Below, piece after piece: positions 52,868-62,214 of a stretch of 64,000 nt of DNA. Position numbers and translations under genes: made by a program. This stretch comes from Allomuricauda sp. (GTDB lineage Bacteria; Bacteroidota; Bacteroidia; Flavobacteriales; Flavobacteriaceae), in the NCBI GenBank assembly GCA_017795045.1, contig CP051244.1, positions 3,325,702 to 3,389,701 on the forward strand, in the 5' to 3' direction. The notes beneath the pieces are model-generated. The model saw only the letters and a program-made list of their open reading frames with translations, was not told the DNA's origin and searched no databases. How positions within the stretch are numbered: position 1 is the stretch's first letter; each line of letters opens with the position of its first letter.

Positions 52868-52899
52868 CAAATATATTTCTACACTACGAAGCAGCCAAA
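52868..52899 (-). promoter_or_regulatory. Promoter for the porin gene
   Basis: On minus, TTTG (52896-52899), 20 bases, TATATTTG (52868-52875): the best Bacteroidota promoter in the window. The ATG is 21 bases on. Confidence 0.85.
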
Positions 52900-52900
52900 T

Positions 52901-52923
52901 TTAATTAGACTTAGTTTAAATAA
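52901..52923. promoter_or_regulatory. Repeated 23-bp element, copy 3 (before porin)
   Basis: It matches copy 1 at 17 of 19 consensus bases, with arms pairing at 6 of 7 positions. It ends one base upstream of the -33 box, so it could bind an activator or a repressor that covers the -33 region. Confidence 0.7.
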
Positions 52924-52964
52924 AATTAAAGACGTAACGTTTAGGAGTAAATACGTTGAATACC

Positions 52965-53828
52965 TCAATGGTAGGCGGAGAAAAGTTCGGTCGCCTTGTT
53001 GTAAGCGGCTTCAAAGACCATCCAGTTCACACCGGTGTCCGCTTTTTCCGTGGTAAAATAGGAAAGCATTTTCTCGGTGGGCATATTCCCGGTGAGTTCA
53101 TCCTTGGCCATGGGGCAACCTCCAAAGCCTTGTACCGCCCCATCAAAGCGTCTACAACCTGCTTTGTAGGCGGCATCCACTTTTTCATGCCATTTGGTCG
53201 GGGTGGTATGCAAATGGGCGCCAAATTCAATATCCGGATATTTGGGAATAAGATTGGAAAACAAATACGAAATGGTCTCTGGGGTGGAACTCCCAATGGT
53301 ATCGGAAAGGGACAAGATTTTAGTGCCCATGGCGGCCAATCTTTCGGTCCACTCCCCTACTATCTCAACGTTCCAAGGATCACCATAAGGATTCCCAAAT
53401 CCCATGGAAATATACGTCACCACTTCTTTGTTATGGGCGTTGGCCAACTCCAGAATACCCTTAAGGGTATCCACCGATTGTGCTATGGTCTTATGGGTAT
53501 TTCGCATTTGAAAGTTTTCGGAAATTGAAAAAGGAAATCCCAAATACTTAATGGCTTCATGCTGACATGCATCCTCGGCACCCCGAATATTGGCCACAAT
53601 GGCCAAGAGCTTGCTTTTGGTCTTGGTAAGGTCCAACCGCGCCAACACCTCTGCGGTATCCTGCATTTGCGGAATGGCTTTGGGTGAGACAAAGCTGCCA
53701 AAATCCAACGTATCAAAACCACAGCCCAAAAGGGATTGGATATACCTTGCTTTCTCCTCAGTGGGAATAAAGGTCTTGATGCCCTGCATGGCATCCCTTG
53801 GACATTCTATGAGCTTGATCTTTGACAT
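52965..53828 (-). CDS. Hydroxymethylglutaryl-CoA lyase
   Basis: A 287-residue TIM-barrel enzyme that cleaves HMG-CoA to acetyl-CoA and acetoacetate in leucine breakdown. The N-terminal motif is ECPRDAMQG, where most family members have PRDGLQ; GFDTLDFGSFVSPKAIPQM, the His pair GAHLHTTP and the Cys-loop GGCPMAKDELTGNMPTE fit. It could be a relative that acts on a similar 3-hydroxy-3-methylacyl-CoA. It follows the LysE gene by 21 bases in the pyrD-lysE-lyase unit. Confidence 0.9.
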   Translation of the reverse strand: MSKIKLIECPRDAMQGIKTFIPTEEKARYIQSLLGCGFDTLDFGSFVSPKAIPQMQDTAEVLARLDLTKTKSKLLAIVANIRGAEDACQHEAIKYLGFPFSISENFQMRNTHKTIAQSVDTLKGILELANAHNKEVVTYISMGFGNPYGDPWNVEIVGEWTERLAAMGTKILSLSDTIGSSTPETISYLFSNLIPKYPDIEFGAHLHTTPTKWHEKVDAAYKAGCRRFDGAVQGFGGCPMAKDELTGNMPTEKMLSYFTTEKADTGVNWMVFEAAYNKATELFSAYH

Positions 53829-53849
53829 AGGTTGCCTGTAAAATTACCA

Positions 53850-54509
53850 CTATTTATCCGATAGCAATAGATAAATGGCGATTCCCAAAAAAACTACAAT
53901 TTGAACCCATTTCAGGGAAATACCCGCCTTGGGATGGCGCATCAAATAGGTTGAAATGCTTCCTGCCAATACGGCAATGGTTCCAAAAATAATGAAGGCC
54001 ACCAGCATAAAGAGCAGACCAAGGATATAGAACTGCATCACGGTTCCCAATGTTTCACTGAACAGAAATCCAGGAAAAAACGCCAAAAAGAAAATGGTGA
54101 CCTTGGGGTTGAGCACATTCATTGCAAAACCGGTCTTGAACAGTTTAAAAGGACCTTGGGATGGTTGCTTTTCCTTATCCAAAAGAATGGACGCGTCACT
54201 TCTGTATACTTTTATGGCCAAATACACCAAATAGGCCGCCCCAAACAGCTTGATGCCCAGAAACAGACCGTCACTTCGTTTTATAACCTCTGACACACCA
54301 AAAGCCAGCAAAGTGGTATGCACCAAACATCCGCTCACCAAACCTGCTACCGTGGCCAACCCGGCCTTGACTCCATTGGATATGCTCTGGGTCAGCACAA
54401 ATATATTGTCCGGTCCCGGGGTAATGGCCAAAGCCGCTGAAGACACCAAAAACCCAATTAGAATGGGATAATTTATGGTCTCAGGGCTCAGCAGGAACAC
54501 ATGTTGCAT
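53850..54509 (-). CDS. LysE/RhtB-family amino-acid exporter
   Basis: A 219-residue membrane protein with about six helices and the family block FLVSSAALAITPGPDNIFVLTQSISNGVKAGL. It should export an amino acid or a related compound. It starts six bases after the pyrD stop and is followed by HMG-CoA lyase. Substrate unknown. Confidence 0.92.
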   Translation of the reverse strand: MQHVFLLSPETINYPILIGFLVSSAALAITPGPDNIFVLTQSISNGVKAGLATVAGLVSGCLVHTTLLAFGVSEVIKRSDGLFLGIKLFGAAYLVYLAIKVYRSDASILLDKEKQPSQGPFKLFKTGFAMNVLNPKVTIFFLAFFPGFLFSETLGTVMQFYILGLLFMLVAFIIFGTIAVLAGSISTYLMRHPKAGISLKWVQIVVFLGIAIYLLLSDK

Positions 54510-54515
54510 CTTGTC

Positions 54516-55556
54516 TTAGGATGTGCGGGCCAAAATGGCCTTGTTGATTTTTTTGATCAGGGCAGGACCTTCATAGATGAACCCGGTGTACAACTGGACC
54601 AAGTCGGCACCGGCATCCAGTTTTTCAAGGGCATCTTCGGGAGAATGTATGCCCCCTACCCCAATAATGGGAAATGCCTTGTTGCTCTTTTTCGCCAAAA
54701 ACCGAATGACCTCCGTACTCCTTTGGGTCAAGGGTTTGCCGCTAAGTCCCCCCTTTTCCTCTGTAAGTATAAGATGGGATTTTAGACCTTCCCTGGAAAT
54801 AGTGGTGTTTGAAGCAATGACCCCATCAATTTCAGTGGTCCCAACAATATCAATAATATCCAACAACTGATCATCGGTCAAGTCCGGGGCAATCTTTAAA
54901 AGGATTGGTTTTTCTTTTTGCTTGTATTTTTTGGCCTGTTTACTGTTCTGTCTTTTTAACTTTTTCAGAAGGTTGGTCAAAGGTTCCTTATCTTGGAGTT
55001 CTCGCAAACCTGGCGTATTGGGTGAGCTCACATTGACCACAAAATAATCCACATGATCAAATAGGGCTTCAAAACAGATGAGGTAGTCCTTAATGGCCTG
55101 ATCATTGGGGGTGACCTTGTTCTTTCCAATATTTCCCCCAACGATTACCCTGTGTTTTTTCTTGAGTTGCTCCACCGCCTCAAAAACCCCCTTGTTATTA
55201 AATCCCATGCGGTTGATGATGGCCCTGTCTTGTCGCAACCGGAACAATCTTTTCTTGGGATTTCCAGGCTGCGGTTTGGGCGTGAGTGTACCTATTTCCA
55301 CAAAACCAAAGCCGAAATCGGAAAATTCATTGTAGAGCTTGGCATCCTTGTCAAAACCAGCGGCCAAACCAACGGGATTCTTAAATTTTATTCCAAAAAC
55401 CTCTCGTTCCAACTTGGGATTCCTTACTTCAAAAATGCTTCTGAACAAAGGTCCCAACCCCAATCTCGAAAACAATTTTATGGCCCAAAATGAAAAGTGG
55501 TGCACTGCTTCCGGGTCAAACAAAAACAGGATTGGGCGGATGAGGATCTTATACAT
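54516..55556 (-). CDS. pyrD: Dihydroorotate dehydrogenase (quinone), class 2
   Basis: A 346-residue FMN enzyme of pyrimidine synthesis that reduces quinone at the membrane. The N-terminal helix pair ([25 protein letters not shown]) is the quinone tunnel of class 2. [60 protein letters not shown] with the catalytic Ser, and SNTTI-like [10 protein letters not shown] follow. A -7 element lies 15 bases before the ATG. Confidence 0.97.
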   Translation of the reverse strand: MYKILIRPILFLFDPEAVHHFSFWAIKLFSRLGLGPLFRSIFEVRNPKLEREVFGIKFKNPVGLAAGFDKDAKLYNEFSDFGFGFVEIGTLTPKPQPGNPKKRLFRLRQDRAIINRMGFNNKGVFEAVEQLKKKHRVIVGGNIGKNKVTPNDQAIKDYLICFEALFDHVDYFVVNVSSPNTPGLRELQDKEPLTNLLKKLKRQNSKQAKKYKQKEKPILLKIAPDLTDDQLLDIIDIVGTTEIDGVIASNTTISREGLKSHLILTEEKGGLSGKPLTQRSTEVIRFLAKKSNKAFPIIGVGGIHSPEDALEKLDAGADLVQLYTGFIYEGPALIKKINKAILARTS

Positions 55557-55571
55557 TCAACAGATTTTCAA

Positions 55572-55579
55572 CAAAAATA
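55572..55579 (-). promoter_or_regulatory. -7 element for the pyrD unit
   Basis: TATTTTTG on minus, 15 bases before the pyrD ATG, with TTTG 23 bases further upstream. Confidence 0.6.
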
Positions 55580-55610
55580 AAAACTCTTAAAACAGAACAC
55601 AGCAAATCAT

Positions 55611-56030
55611 TTATTTTTCGTCAACCGACTTATTTACATGGATAGGGCGCAACGTAAGCTGATCGCATAATTTTACATAAAAGCTGTACTGTTTTGGATT
55701 GAAGATTGACAACAGCCTTTTATCCATCATCCGAATGTTCAACTTCATGCTGTCCATAATGGTTTTGTATTCACGGGAAACCGTCATCAACACTTCAGGC
55801 GGACTTTCTTCGTGCTGTTTTAATAGAAATTCGGCCCGATTTCTCAGGATTTCATTTCGAATTTTCAGTTCAGCACTCCAATTTTTAAGGCTTTCCTTTT
55901 GCTCCTCGTTCAGTTGAAACACTTCCGCAATGGTCCCATCGTCCATGCCCCCCACCCCCAAGGCACACTCCTCTTGGGCCGACCCAAGAAACATCGATAA
56001 TAGGAAAATGAACAAAACAGCTCCCTTCAA
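55611..56030 (-). CDS. Small secreted helical protein, unknown function
   Basis: A 139-residue protein with a signal peptide (KGAVLFIFLLSMFLGSAQ) and a mature helical part with Glu, Lys and Leu heptads (LNEEQKESLKNWSAELKIRNEILRN and later segments), similar in layout to small periplasmic Spy/CpxP-like sensors, though I see no LTxxQ motif. One Cys near the start and one near the end (LCDQL) could form a disulfide. The start is a TTG at 56030; no ATG precedes the signal peptide. Confidence 0.65.
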   Translation of the reverse strand: MKGAVLFIFLLSMFLGSAQEECALGVGGMDDGTIAEVFQLNEEQKESLKNWSAELKIRNEILRNRAEFLLKQHEESPPEVLMTVSREYKTIMDSMKLNIRMMDKRLLSIFNPKQYSFYVKLCDQLTLRPIHVNKSVDEK

Positions 56031-56108
56031 TTTAGGTTGATTTTAAAAAGTGGGAGAAATATACTTTTTTTAAACCCCGCTTTCTTAATATCACGATTGA
56101 ATAACCAT

Positions 56109-56116
56109 TATTTTTG
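56109..56116 (+). promoter_or_regulatory. -7 element for pepT
   Basis: TATTTTTG on plus, 14 bases before the ATG at 56131. Confidence 0.6.
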
Positions 56117-56130
56117 ATGAAAAGCACAGC

Positions 56131-57360
56131 ATGGAAAAACTTTTGTCCCGATTTCTGGATTATGTAACCACCGATACCCAAAGCGACCCATATTCCAAAA
56201 CCACGCCCAGTACTGAAAAACAATGGACTTTGGCCAAAAAACTGGTCTTGGAACTGCACCAGATTGGTTTGCAGGAAGTTTCCATTGATGAAAATGCCTA
56301 TATCATGGCAACCCTACCCGCCAACACGGACAAAAAAGTGCCCACCATAGGTTTCATTTCACATATGGACACTTCTCCAGATTTCTCGGGAAGGAATGTA
56401 AAACCACAAATCATAAAAGATTATGACGGTAAGGATATTATCCTCAACAAAGCAAAAGACATTGTGCTTTCCCCAGACTATTTTGAAGATCTATTGCAGT
56501 ACCAAGGTCAGACCTTGATCACCACGGATGGGAATACTTTATTGGGTGCCGATGACAAGGCGGGCATCGCCGAGATTATCACGGCTATGGAATATTTGGC
56601 CCAACATCCCGAGATCAAACACGGAAAGATACGGGTGGCCTTTACCCCAGATGAGGAAATAGGTAGGGGAGCACATAAGTTCGACGTAAAAAAATTCGGT
56701 GCCGATTGGGCCTATACCATGGACGGCAGCCAAGTGGGCGAACTGGAGTATGAAAATTTCAATGCGGCCAGCGCCAAGATCATTGTTAAGGGAAAGAGTG
56801 TCCACCCCGGGTATGCCAAGAACAAGATGGTGAACGCCATTGCCATTGCCAATGAATTTTTAAGCCTTCTCCCCCCACGGGAAGTTCCCGAACACACCAC
56901 GGGCATGGAAGGCTTTTTCCATGTGCACAAAATAAAGGGGGAGATAGAGAATGCCCAAATAGATATGATTATCCGCGACCACGATGCCATACATTTTAAG
57001 GCTCGTAAGGAACTCTTGTCCAGTATTGCTGACAAGCTTACCCAAAAGCACGGGGATTGTATCACTGTGGAAATCGAAGACCAATACCGCAACATGCGCG
57101 AAAAGGTGGAACCCGTGTTCCATATTGTAGAGATTGCCCAAGAGGCCATGGAGTCTTTGGGTATTGAACCTATCATAAAACCCATTAGGGGGGGAACGGA
57201 CGGGTCACAGTTGAGTTTTATGGGGCTACCCTGCCCCAATATTTTTGCCGGGGGACACAATTTTCATGGAAAATATGAATATGTTCCTTTGGAAAGTATG
57301 GAAAAAGCGGTTAGGGTTATCGTAAAAATTTGCGAACTTACTGCCAGTCAGATCAAATGA
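56131..57360 (+). CDS. pepT: Peptidase T (tripeptide aminopeptidase)
   Basis: A 409-residue M20B zinc peptidase that removes the N-terminal residue of tripeptides. [43 protein letters not shown] and the dimerisation-domain His, then [34 protein letters not shown] carry the metal and catalytic residues. The YdeI-like gene starts one base after the stop. Confidence 0.97.
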   Translation: MEKLLSRFLDYVTTDTQSDPYSKTTPSTEKQWTLAKKLVLELHQIGLQEVSIDENAYIMATLPANTDKKVPTIGFISHMDTSPDFSGRNVKPQIIKDYDGKDIILNKAKDIVLSPDYFEDLLQYQGQTLITTDGNTLLGADDKAGIAEIITAMEYLAQHPEIKHGKIRVAFTPDEEIGRGAHKFDVKKFGADWAYTMDGSQVGELEYENFNAASAKIIVKGKSVHPGYAKNKMVNAIAIANEFLSLLPPREVPEHTTGMEGFFHVHKIKGEIENAQIDMIIRDHDAIHFKARKELLSSIADKLTQKHGDCITVEIEDQYRNMREKVEPVFHIVEIAQEAMESLGIEPIIKPIRGGTDGSQLSFMGLPCPNIFAGGHNFHGKYEYVPLESMEKAVRVIVKICELTASQIK

Positions 57361-57361
57361 C

Positions 57362-57952
57362 ATGGAAAAATCAGAAAAAATAGCCACCTATTACAATCAA
57401 GACCATCCGTTCAAGGAAGGTATAGCATACCTGCGAAGGCTGGCCCTACAGACCGAAAGTGAGGAGGACTTTAAATGGAGTTTTCCGGTGTATACGGTCA
57501 ATGGCAAAAATGTATTTGGCATCTGTAAGTTCAAAAACCATTTTGGGATTTGGTTCTTCAACGGGGTGTTTCTGAAAGACCCCAAAAAAGTGTTGGAAAA
57601 TGCCCAAGAAGGAAAGACCAAAGGCATGCGACATTGGAAGTTCCATGCATTGGACGGGATTGATGAAAAAGCAGTTATCAATTACATGAAAGAAGCCATT
57701 GAAAACCAGAAAAAGGGTATGGAGGTCAAGGCTGAGAAAACTTCCAAAGTGACCATCCCCGAACTGCTTCAGGAAAAATTAAAGGAAAGCAAAGAGCTGC
57801 AAACCGCTTTCAAAAATTTTACTCCCTATAAACAAAAGGAGTTTTGCGAATATATTTCTGAAGCCAAACAAGAGCAGACCAAACTAAGACGGTTGGAAAA
57901 AATATTGCCCTTGATCCAAAAAGGGGTGGGTCTACACGATGGCTATCGTTAA
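57362..57952 (+). CDS. YdeI/OmpD-associated (DUF1801-type) family protein
   Basis: A 196-residue cytoplasmic protein. The N-terminal DUF1801 fold is DFKWSFPVYTVNGKNVFGICKFKNHFGIWFFNG, and the C-terminal OmdA part (YKQKEFCEYISEAKQEQTKLRRLEK) follows. It is transcribed with pepT. Function is not settled for the family. Confidence 0.88.
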   Translation: MEKSEKIATYYNQDHPFKEGIAYLRRLALQTESEEDFKWSFPVYTVNGKNVFGICKFKNHFGIWFFNGVFLKDPKKVLENAQEGKTKGMRHWKFHALDGIDEKAVINYMKEAIENQKKGMEVKAEKTSKVTIPELLQEKLKESKELQTAFKNFTPYKQKEFCEYISEAKQEQTKLRRLEKILPLIQKGVGLHDGYR

Positions 57953-57954
57953 AT

Positions 57955-58872
57955 TCAATCTACCAAGTCCTTTACAAAATCTGTTAGGCCGTGCAAATGA
58001 TCCACATGATCCGGAGCGGTATTACCTACAAACGCCCGTACCTCAAAATTGCCCTTTTGGGTTTCGGATACGTGCTGCATGCCCATGGGACCCCATTCCA
58101 AGATAGGGTTTCGTTGTAGTCCGAGTTCTTTGATCAGCCAATCAGCAGTCTCGGAGGTACTGGCGTAGGTTCCGGGGAAAATTTCGGAATGGGTAATCAA
58201 CATTTTCTTTTCTCCGCTGACCGCCTTTTGGGCAAAGGCCAAGAAACCTTTCATTTTTTCTGCATTCAATTGTCCGCCTTGGGCCAAAGGAGTAGCCTCG
58301 GGGATGTAATCGGTGTGCAGCCCATCCAAGAGTAAAATGCCGTCTATTTTGGCTTCATGGGTTTTCAACAACTCACGGACGGCACCATATCCCGCACTAA
58401 AGGAACTAAAATACACCTTTCCCATCCGGTCCACATCCAGTTTGTCCTGTATGGCCTTCAACAAACGGGGATAGACTGCCACATCAACAAAAGGTGCTGC
58501 ATAGACCGAGGAACCAGAACCTTGTTGCACCACGGCCAAAGCCATGGGTTTTTTCAAATTGTGAACGGCCTGCATGGCCACAAAGGGTGCTCCATGGAAG
58601 TGGATGAGCAAATCCAATTCTTGAATTCCCTCCGCTGCAGAGGGCAAGTATACAGTGACCGGTTTGGACAATATACCCTCCAACACGATTTTGGTGCCCG
58701 GAGGTTCTTCGTTTTTCAATCGGGCGTGTTCCCGAATATGGTCCTGCATGGGAGAAGGGGCCTGCCTTACTTGGATGGCAACTTCGTTTTTTGAAGTGGC
58801 ACAACCCAACATCAGCACGCATACAAACCCCAAACTTATCACTTGGAAACGGATAGTATTAAATGTATTCAT
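57955..58872 (-). CDS. Lipoprotein with alpha/beta-hydrolase-like fold
   Basis: A 305-residue lipoprotein (lipobox LMLGC, Cys at about residue 24). The core has DLLIHFHGAP (oxyanion region), VYFSSFSAGYGAVRELL with a Ser in an S-x-S-x-G nucleophile elbow, ILLLDGLHTDYIPEA with a possible acid, and DHVDHLHGL for the His. It should be an esterase or amidase in the envelope. It follows the Gfo/Idh gene by 15 bases. Confidence 0.78.
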   Translation of the reverse strand: MNTFNTIRFQVISLGFVCVLMLGCATSKNEVAIQVRQAPSPMQDHIREHARLKNEEPPGTKIVLEGILSKPVTVYLPSAAEGIQELDLLIHFHGAPFVAMQAVHNLKKPMALAVVQQGSGSSVYAAPFVDVAVYPRLLKAIQDKLDVDRMGKVYFSSFSAGYGAVRELLKTHEAKIDGILLLDGLHTDYIPEATPLAQGGQLNAEKMKGFLAFAQKAVSGEKKMLITHSEIFPGTYASTSETADWLIKELGLQRNPILEWGPMGMQHVSETQKGNFEVRAFVGNTAPDHVDHLHGLTDFVKDLVD

Positions 58873-58887
58873 AAAATTTATGGAAGC

Positions 58888-60234
58888 TTACTTTTTGGGC
58901 ATTTTCCAGCCGTTATGGTATTCATTGGTCAACAGTACATCGGCTTCTTTATGGTTGAACCGACCTTTTTGGGCATCCCAGAACAGGCGTTCTCCCGTTT
59001 TATAGGCCACATTGCCCATATGGCTGACCACGGCAGCATCGTACCCCACTTTAATTGGGGCATTGAGAATGCTTTTGTCCTTTTTCTTAATGGCTTCCAA
59101 GAAATTCACTGTATGCAAATCCAGACCATTGGCTTTTACAGTCTGCAGGCCTACTCCCGCTATTTTGGGACCCAAATCCTCGCTCCAGTTAGGCCGATGT
59201 TTCTCCGGAATCACCTCCCAACCTCCACGGTCCAACACCAAGGTTCCGTTGTTGCCAATGAAAGCGATACCATGGTTTCTTCCATAGTTTCCGCCGTCAA
59301 TGCCATTGGCGTGCTCCCAAAGAAGTGAAAACCCATCGAACTCGTATACGGTTTGTAGGGTGTCCGGGGTCTCGGCAGCATCATCGGGATAAGCAAACTT
59401 TCCACCCATGGCCATCACGGATATGGGTGTCGAGGCCTTCATGCCATAGAGCGCATAGTCAATCAAGTGTACGCCCCAATCGGTCATCAACCCTCCTGCA
59501 TAGTCCCAAAACCATCTAAAATCGAAATGGAACCGATTTTTATTGAAAGGTCGGTCCTGTGCAGGGCCCAACCACATTTTATAATCCACGCCTTCCGGTG
59601 CGGGACCGTTGGGCACTTGGGGAATGGATTTCATCCACCCTTGGTAGGCCCAGGTCTTTACCAAACGTATTTGCCCCAATTTCCCGGAATGCACATAGTT
59701 TATGGCATCCACAAAGTGGGGTTGGCTGCGTTGCCACTGCCCTATCTGCACCATTCGGTCACTGGCATCCACGGCCGAAAGCATGGCTTCGCATTCTGCT
59801 ATGGAATTGGCAATGGGCTTTTCACAATAGACGTCCTTGCCGGCATTCACCGCATCCACCAACTGAAGACAATGCCAATGATCGGGGGTTCCCACGATGA
59901 CAATATCAATATCCTTATCGTCCAACATTTTCCGATAGTCGGTATACCACTTTGGTTTTTTGATGTTGGCCTTTTTCAAATCTGCAGTCTTGGCACGAAG
60001 GACATTTTCATCCACATCACAAAGGGCCACCACCTCCACTTCACTGTTCTTCAAGAGGGAGGTAAGGTCTGCAAAGCCCATTCCGTTGCACCCGATTAGT
60101 CCTACTTGAATCTTGTCATTAGGACTCACGGTCCTTCGCAGCGAGGCCAAAATTTCAGTGGGAAAGAACAAGGAGGTTCCCAAACCGACCGTATACAATG
60201 ACCCTTTTCTAATGAATTGTCTTCTAGTGCCCAT
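58888..60234 (-). CDS. Gfo/Idh/MocA-family oxidoreductase, exported
   Basis: A 448-residue protein with an RR-containing N-terminus (GTRRQFIRKGSLYTVGLGTSLF) that suggests Tat export. The NAD fold has IQVGLIGCNGMGFADL, the motif CEKPIANSIAECEAML, and the C-terminal domain shows FRWFWDYAGGLMTDWGVHLIDYALYGM, as in the GH109-like and inositol-dehydrogenase relatives in Bacteroidota. It may act on a sugar with tightly bound NAD. It leads an operon with the hydrolase-like lipoprotein. Confidence 0.9.
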   Translation of the reverse strand: MGTRRQFIRKGSLYTVGLGTSLFFPTEILASLRRTVSPNDKIQVGLIGCNGMGFADLTSLLKNSEVEVVALCDVDENVLRAKTADLKKANIKKPKWYTDYRKMLDDKDIDIVIVGTPDHWHCLQLVDAVNAGKDVYCEKPIANSIAECEAMLSAVDASDRMVQIGQWQRSQPHFVDAINYVHSGKLGQIRLVKTWAYQGWMKSIPQVPNGPAPEGVDYKMWLGPAQDRPFNKNRFHFDFRWFWDYAGGLMTDWGVHLIDYALYGMKASTPISVMAMGGKFAYPDDAAETPDTLQTVYEFDGFSLLWEHANGIDGGNYGRNHGIAFIGNNGTLVLDRGGWEVIPEKHRPNWSEDLGPKIAGVGLQTVKANGLDLHTVNFLEAIKKKDKSILNAPIKVGYDAAVVSHMGNVAYKTGERLFWDAQKGRFNHKEADVLLTNEYHNGWKMPKK

Positions 60235-60261
60235 TTTGTCAAATTTTGAATAAGATACAAA

Positions 60262-60299
60262 AAAACGTCCCCCGCAAACTCAATTGCAGGGGACGTTTT
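60262..60299 (-). terminator. Terminator after yajC
   Basis: An 11-bp perfect stem (60262-60272 and 60289-60299, AAAACGTCCCC/GGGGACGTTTT) with a further inner GCAA/TTGC pairing. Read on minus it is followed by a T-run. Confidence 0.9.
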
Positions 60300-60322
60300 A
60301 ATCTATATTGCTCTAGAAGCTA

Positions 60323-60610
60323 TTATTTGTCCGAAGCGGCGTTCAATTTTTTGCTCATTTCCATGGAAATGGCGGAACGATCAAACTTTAAACGGCCAGC
60401 CATGGTTTCAATGACACAGGAGAAATCCTTGTCGTTCATTTCCACGATCTTGCCATGAAGTCCGCTTTTGGTGATGATGCGGTCTCCTTTTTTCAACTCC
60501 GAAGTAAACTTCTTCTCATCCTTCTGACGCTTAATCTGTGGACGGATCATAAAGAAATACGCCACCGCAAAAATCAATATCAGAGGTAAAAACTGTCCTA
60601 AACTTTCCAT
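60323..60610 (-). CDS. yajC: Preprotein translocase accessory subunit YajC
   Basis: A 95-residue single-pass membrane protein: FLPLILIFAVAYFFMIRPQIKRQKDEKKF and then GDRIITKSGLHGKIVEMNDKDFSCVIETMAGRLKFDRSAI, the family pattern. It assists SecDF. It is the last gene of the nusB-DUF1573-yajC unit. Confidence 0.97.
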   Translation of the reverse strand: MESLGQFLPLILIFAVAYFFMIRPQIKRQKDEKKFTSELKKGDRIITKSGLHGKIVEMNDKDFSCVIETMAGRLKFDRSAISMEMSKKLNAASDK

Positions 60611-60623
60611 TAAGGTATTTTAT

Positions 60624-61103
60624 CTATTTAACAGGACCAGCAGGAGCTGCTTCCTTAGGATTAACAAAGGCCTTGATTCTTAAGATCTCGGTTCCTTTTT
60701 CTGTGTTGGCCGTAACGGTAATGGTCTTGGTCACTTGATTTTGTCCAGAACCATTGAATTTCACCAACAATTCGCCAGTTTCACCAGGAGCAATAGGCGC
60801 ATTCTTTGGATATTCCGGTACGGTGCAACCACAGCTACTCTTTGCATCGGTGATGATCAAAGGGGCATTACCGGTGTTGGTGAACTTGAATGTGGTTTCT
60901 TGCGGAGTGCCTTGGGCTATGGCACCAAAATCATGCTCGGCCTTTTCAAAGCTCATCACGGGAAGTTGCTTTTGCGCTTCATCCCTTGAAGTTGCGCTTT
61001 CCACATTGTCCGCAACGATTTTGTTGGAAGCCTTGTCCTTGCAGGAAACGCCCATCACGGCAACCGCCATGATCAAACTAAAAATTGTTGTTATTCTTTT
61101 CAT
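60624..61103 (-). CDS. DUF1573 lipoprotein
   Basis: A 159-residue lipoprotein (signal MKRITTIFSLIMAVAVMGVSC) with the Ig-like DUF1573 domain: EKAEHDFGAIAQGTPQETTFKFTNTGNAPLIITDAKSSCGCTVPEYP, including the typical CGC. I start at the ATG at 61103, since the TTG seven codons upstream overlaps the -7 element at 61122-61129. It precedes yajC by 13 bases. Confidence 0.94.
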   Translation of the reverse strand: MKRITTIFSLIMAVAVMGVSCKDKASNKIVADNVESATSRDEAQKQLPVMSFEKAEHDFGAIAQGTPQETTFKFTNTGNAPLIITDAKSSCGCTVPEYPKNAPIAPGETGELLVKFNGSGQNQVTKTITVTANTEKGTEILRIKAFVNPKEAAPAGPVK

Positions 61104-61121
61104 GATAATAATTTGTTTTTC

Positions 61122-61129
61122 CAAAAATA
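61122..61129 (-). promoter_or_regulatory. -7 element for DUF1573-yajC
   Basis: TATTTTTG on minus, 18 bases before the ATG at 61103. It would give these two genes a promoter independent of nusB. Confidence 0.5.
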
Positions 61130-61141
61130 CTCAAATATTGT

Positions 61142-62089
61142 TTATTGTAGTCCTCTACCTATTTTTTGAAGTCTTCCATCGGATTTGTATTCCTTGGCCA
61201 ATTTGTCCAAAACCCCGTTGATAAAGATACTGCTCTTGGGCGTGGAGTACTCCTTGGCAATCTCCAAATACTCATTTAGGGTCACTTTCTCCGGAATGGA
61301 TGGAAAGTTGAGCAGCTCACAAATGGCCATTTTTAGGATGATCAAATCGATCTCGGCAATACGGTCATTGTCCCAATTGGGAGTTTTTCCCTCAATTTCC
61401 TTCTCCCATTTGGCATCATGGAGCAAGGTCTTCGTCAACAGGTCATTGGCAAAGACCATATCTTGTTGATCCTTGAGCAACGCGGGGATAAAATAACGTT
61501 CACCAGAGGTTTCAGTGGCCTTGCGCAAACGTTTGGCCAAATAGGTATTTACAATGGGAAAATCGTCCACCCAAGTAAGTTTATCATCCTCAAAATATTC
61601 ATAGATCTTATCGTTGGGAGCAATAATTTCCTTGAAAAGCTGGAGCACCACTTCCCTATCGTCCTCATAATCGTTCTTTCCATTGGTCATGTAAGCCTTG
61701 TAGATATCGCTGGCCACGACCTCTTTGTACAAAATCTTCACATACTCGTCGTTCAGGTACCAGTTGTCCAGCTTTCTTTTGGAGAGTTCCCCTTTGAGGA
61801 GCTCATTCTCGGAAATCTGGAGCAACAGTCGGTTCTTCACGAACTTTTCGCGATCGGGATAACCATCTTCTTCCGTGGCGAGGTATTTTTTTGTGGCATG
61901 ACTGGCATGTTTGGCGGCCAGTCGCTGCAATTCGGCCAAGAGGCTCAATACCAACAAATAGAGCACGTACATATTCTCAATGCTCACTCTTAGGAATTTT
62001 TCCTGTTTCTGCAAGGAATCGTCCTTGGATTGGACCAGTGCATAGATACACTGCATCACTTTTACTCTGATATGCCTTCTAGTAAGCAT
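61142..62089 (-). CDS. nusB: Transcription antitermination protein NusB (long form)
   Basis: A 315-residue protein. The N-terminus LTRRHIRVKVMQCIYALVQSK is that of NusB, and the C-terminal helix block IDLIILKMAICELLNFPSIPEKVTLNEYLEIAKEYSTPKSSIFINGVLDKL is strongly typical. About 150 extra residues lie between, which is normal for Bacteroidota. NusB binds boxA RNA with NusE during rRNA transcription. Confidence 0.96.
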   Translation of the reverse strand: MLTRRHIRVKVMQCIYALVQSKDDSLQKQEKFLRVSIENMYVLYLLVLSLLAELQRLAAKHASHATKKYLATEEDGYPDREKFVKNRLLLQISENELLKGELSKRKLDNWYLNDEYVKILYKEVVASDIYKAYMTNGKNDYEDDREVVLQLFKEIIAPNDKIYEYFEDDKLTWVDDFPIVNTYLAKRLRKATETSGERYFIPALLKDQQDMVFANDLLTKTLLHDAKWEKEIEGKTPNWDNDRIAEIDLIILKMAICELLNFPSIPEKVTLNEYLEIAKEYSTPKSSIFINGVLDKLAKEYKSDGRLQKIGRGLQ

Positions 62090-62130
62090 TTTTAAAGAAC
62101 TTTTAAAGTCATTGATTGGCTTTCACTGCG

Positions 62131-62138
62131 CAAAAATA
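62131..62138 (-). promoter_or_regulatory. -7 element for nusB
   Basis: TATTTTTG on minus, 41 bases before the ATG at 62089. Confidence 0.5.
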
Positions 62139-62214
62139 ACCTTATATTTCGATGTGGCCTACCAAAGTTGTTTTCTTATCAGTTTTATAACATTTATTTT
62201 TGGACCAATGGTAT

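Noticed and set aside
52956..53528. A 190-codon plus frame opposite HMG-CoA lyase
   Set aside because: Antisense shadow of a gene with conserved motifs; composition is typical of a reverse frame.
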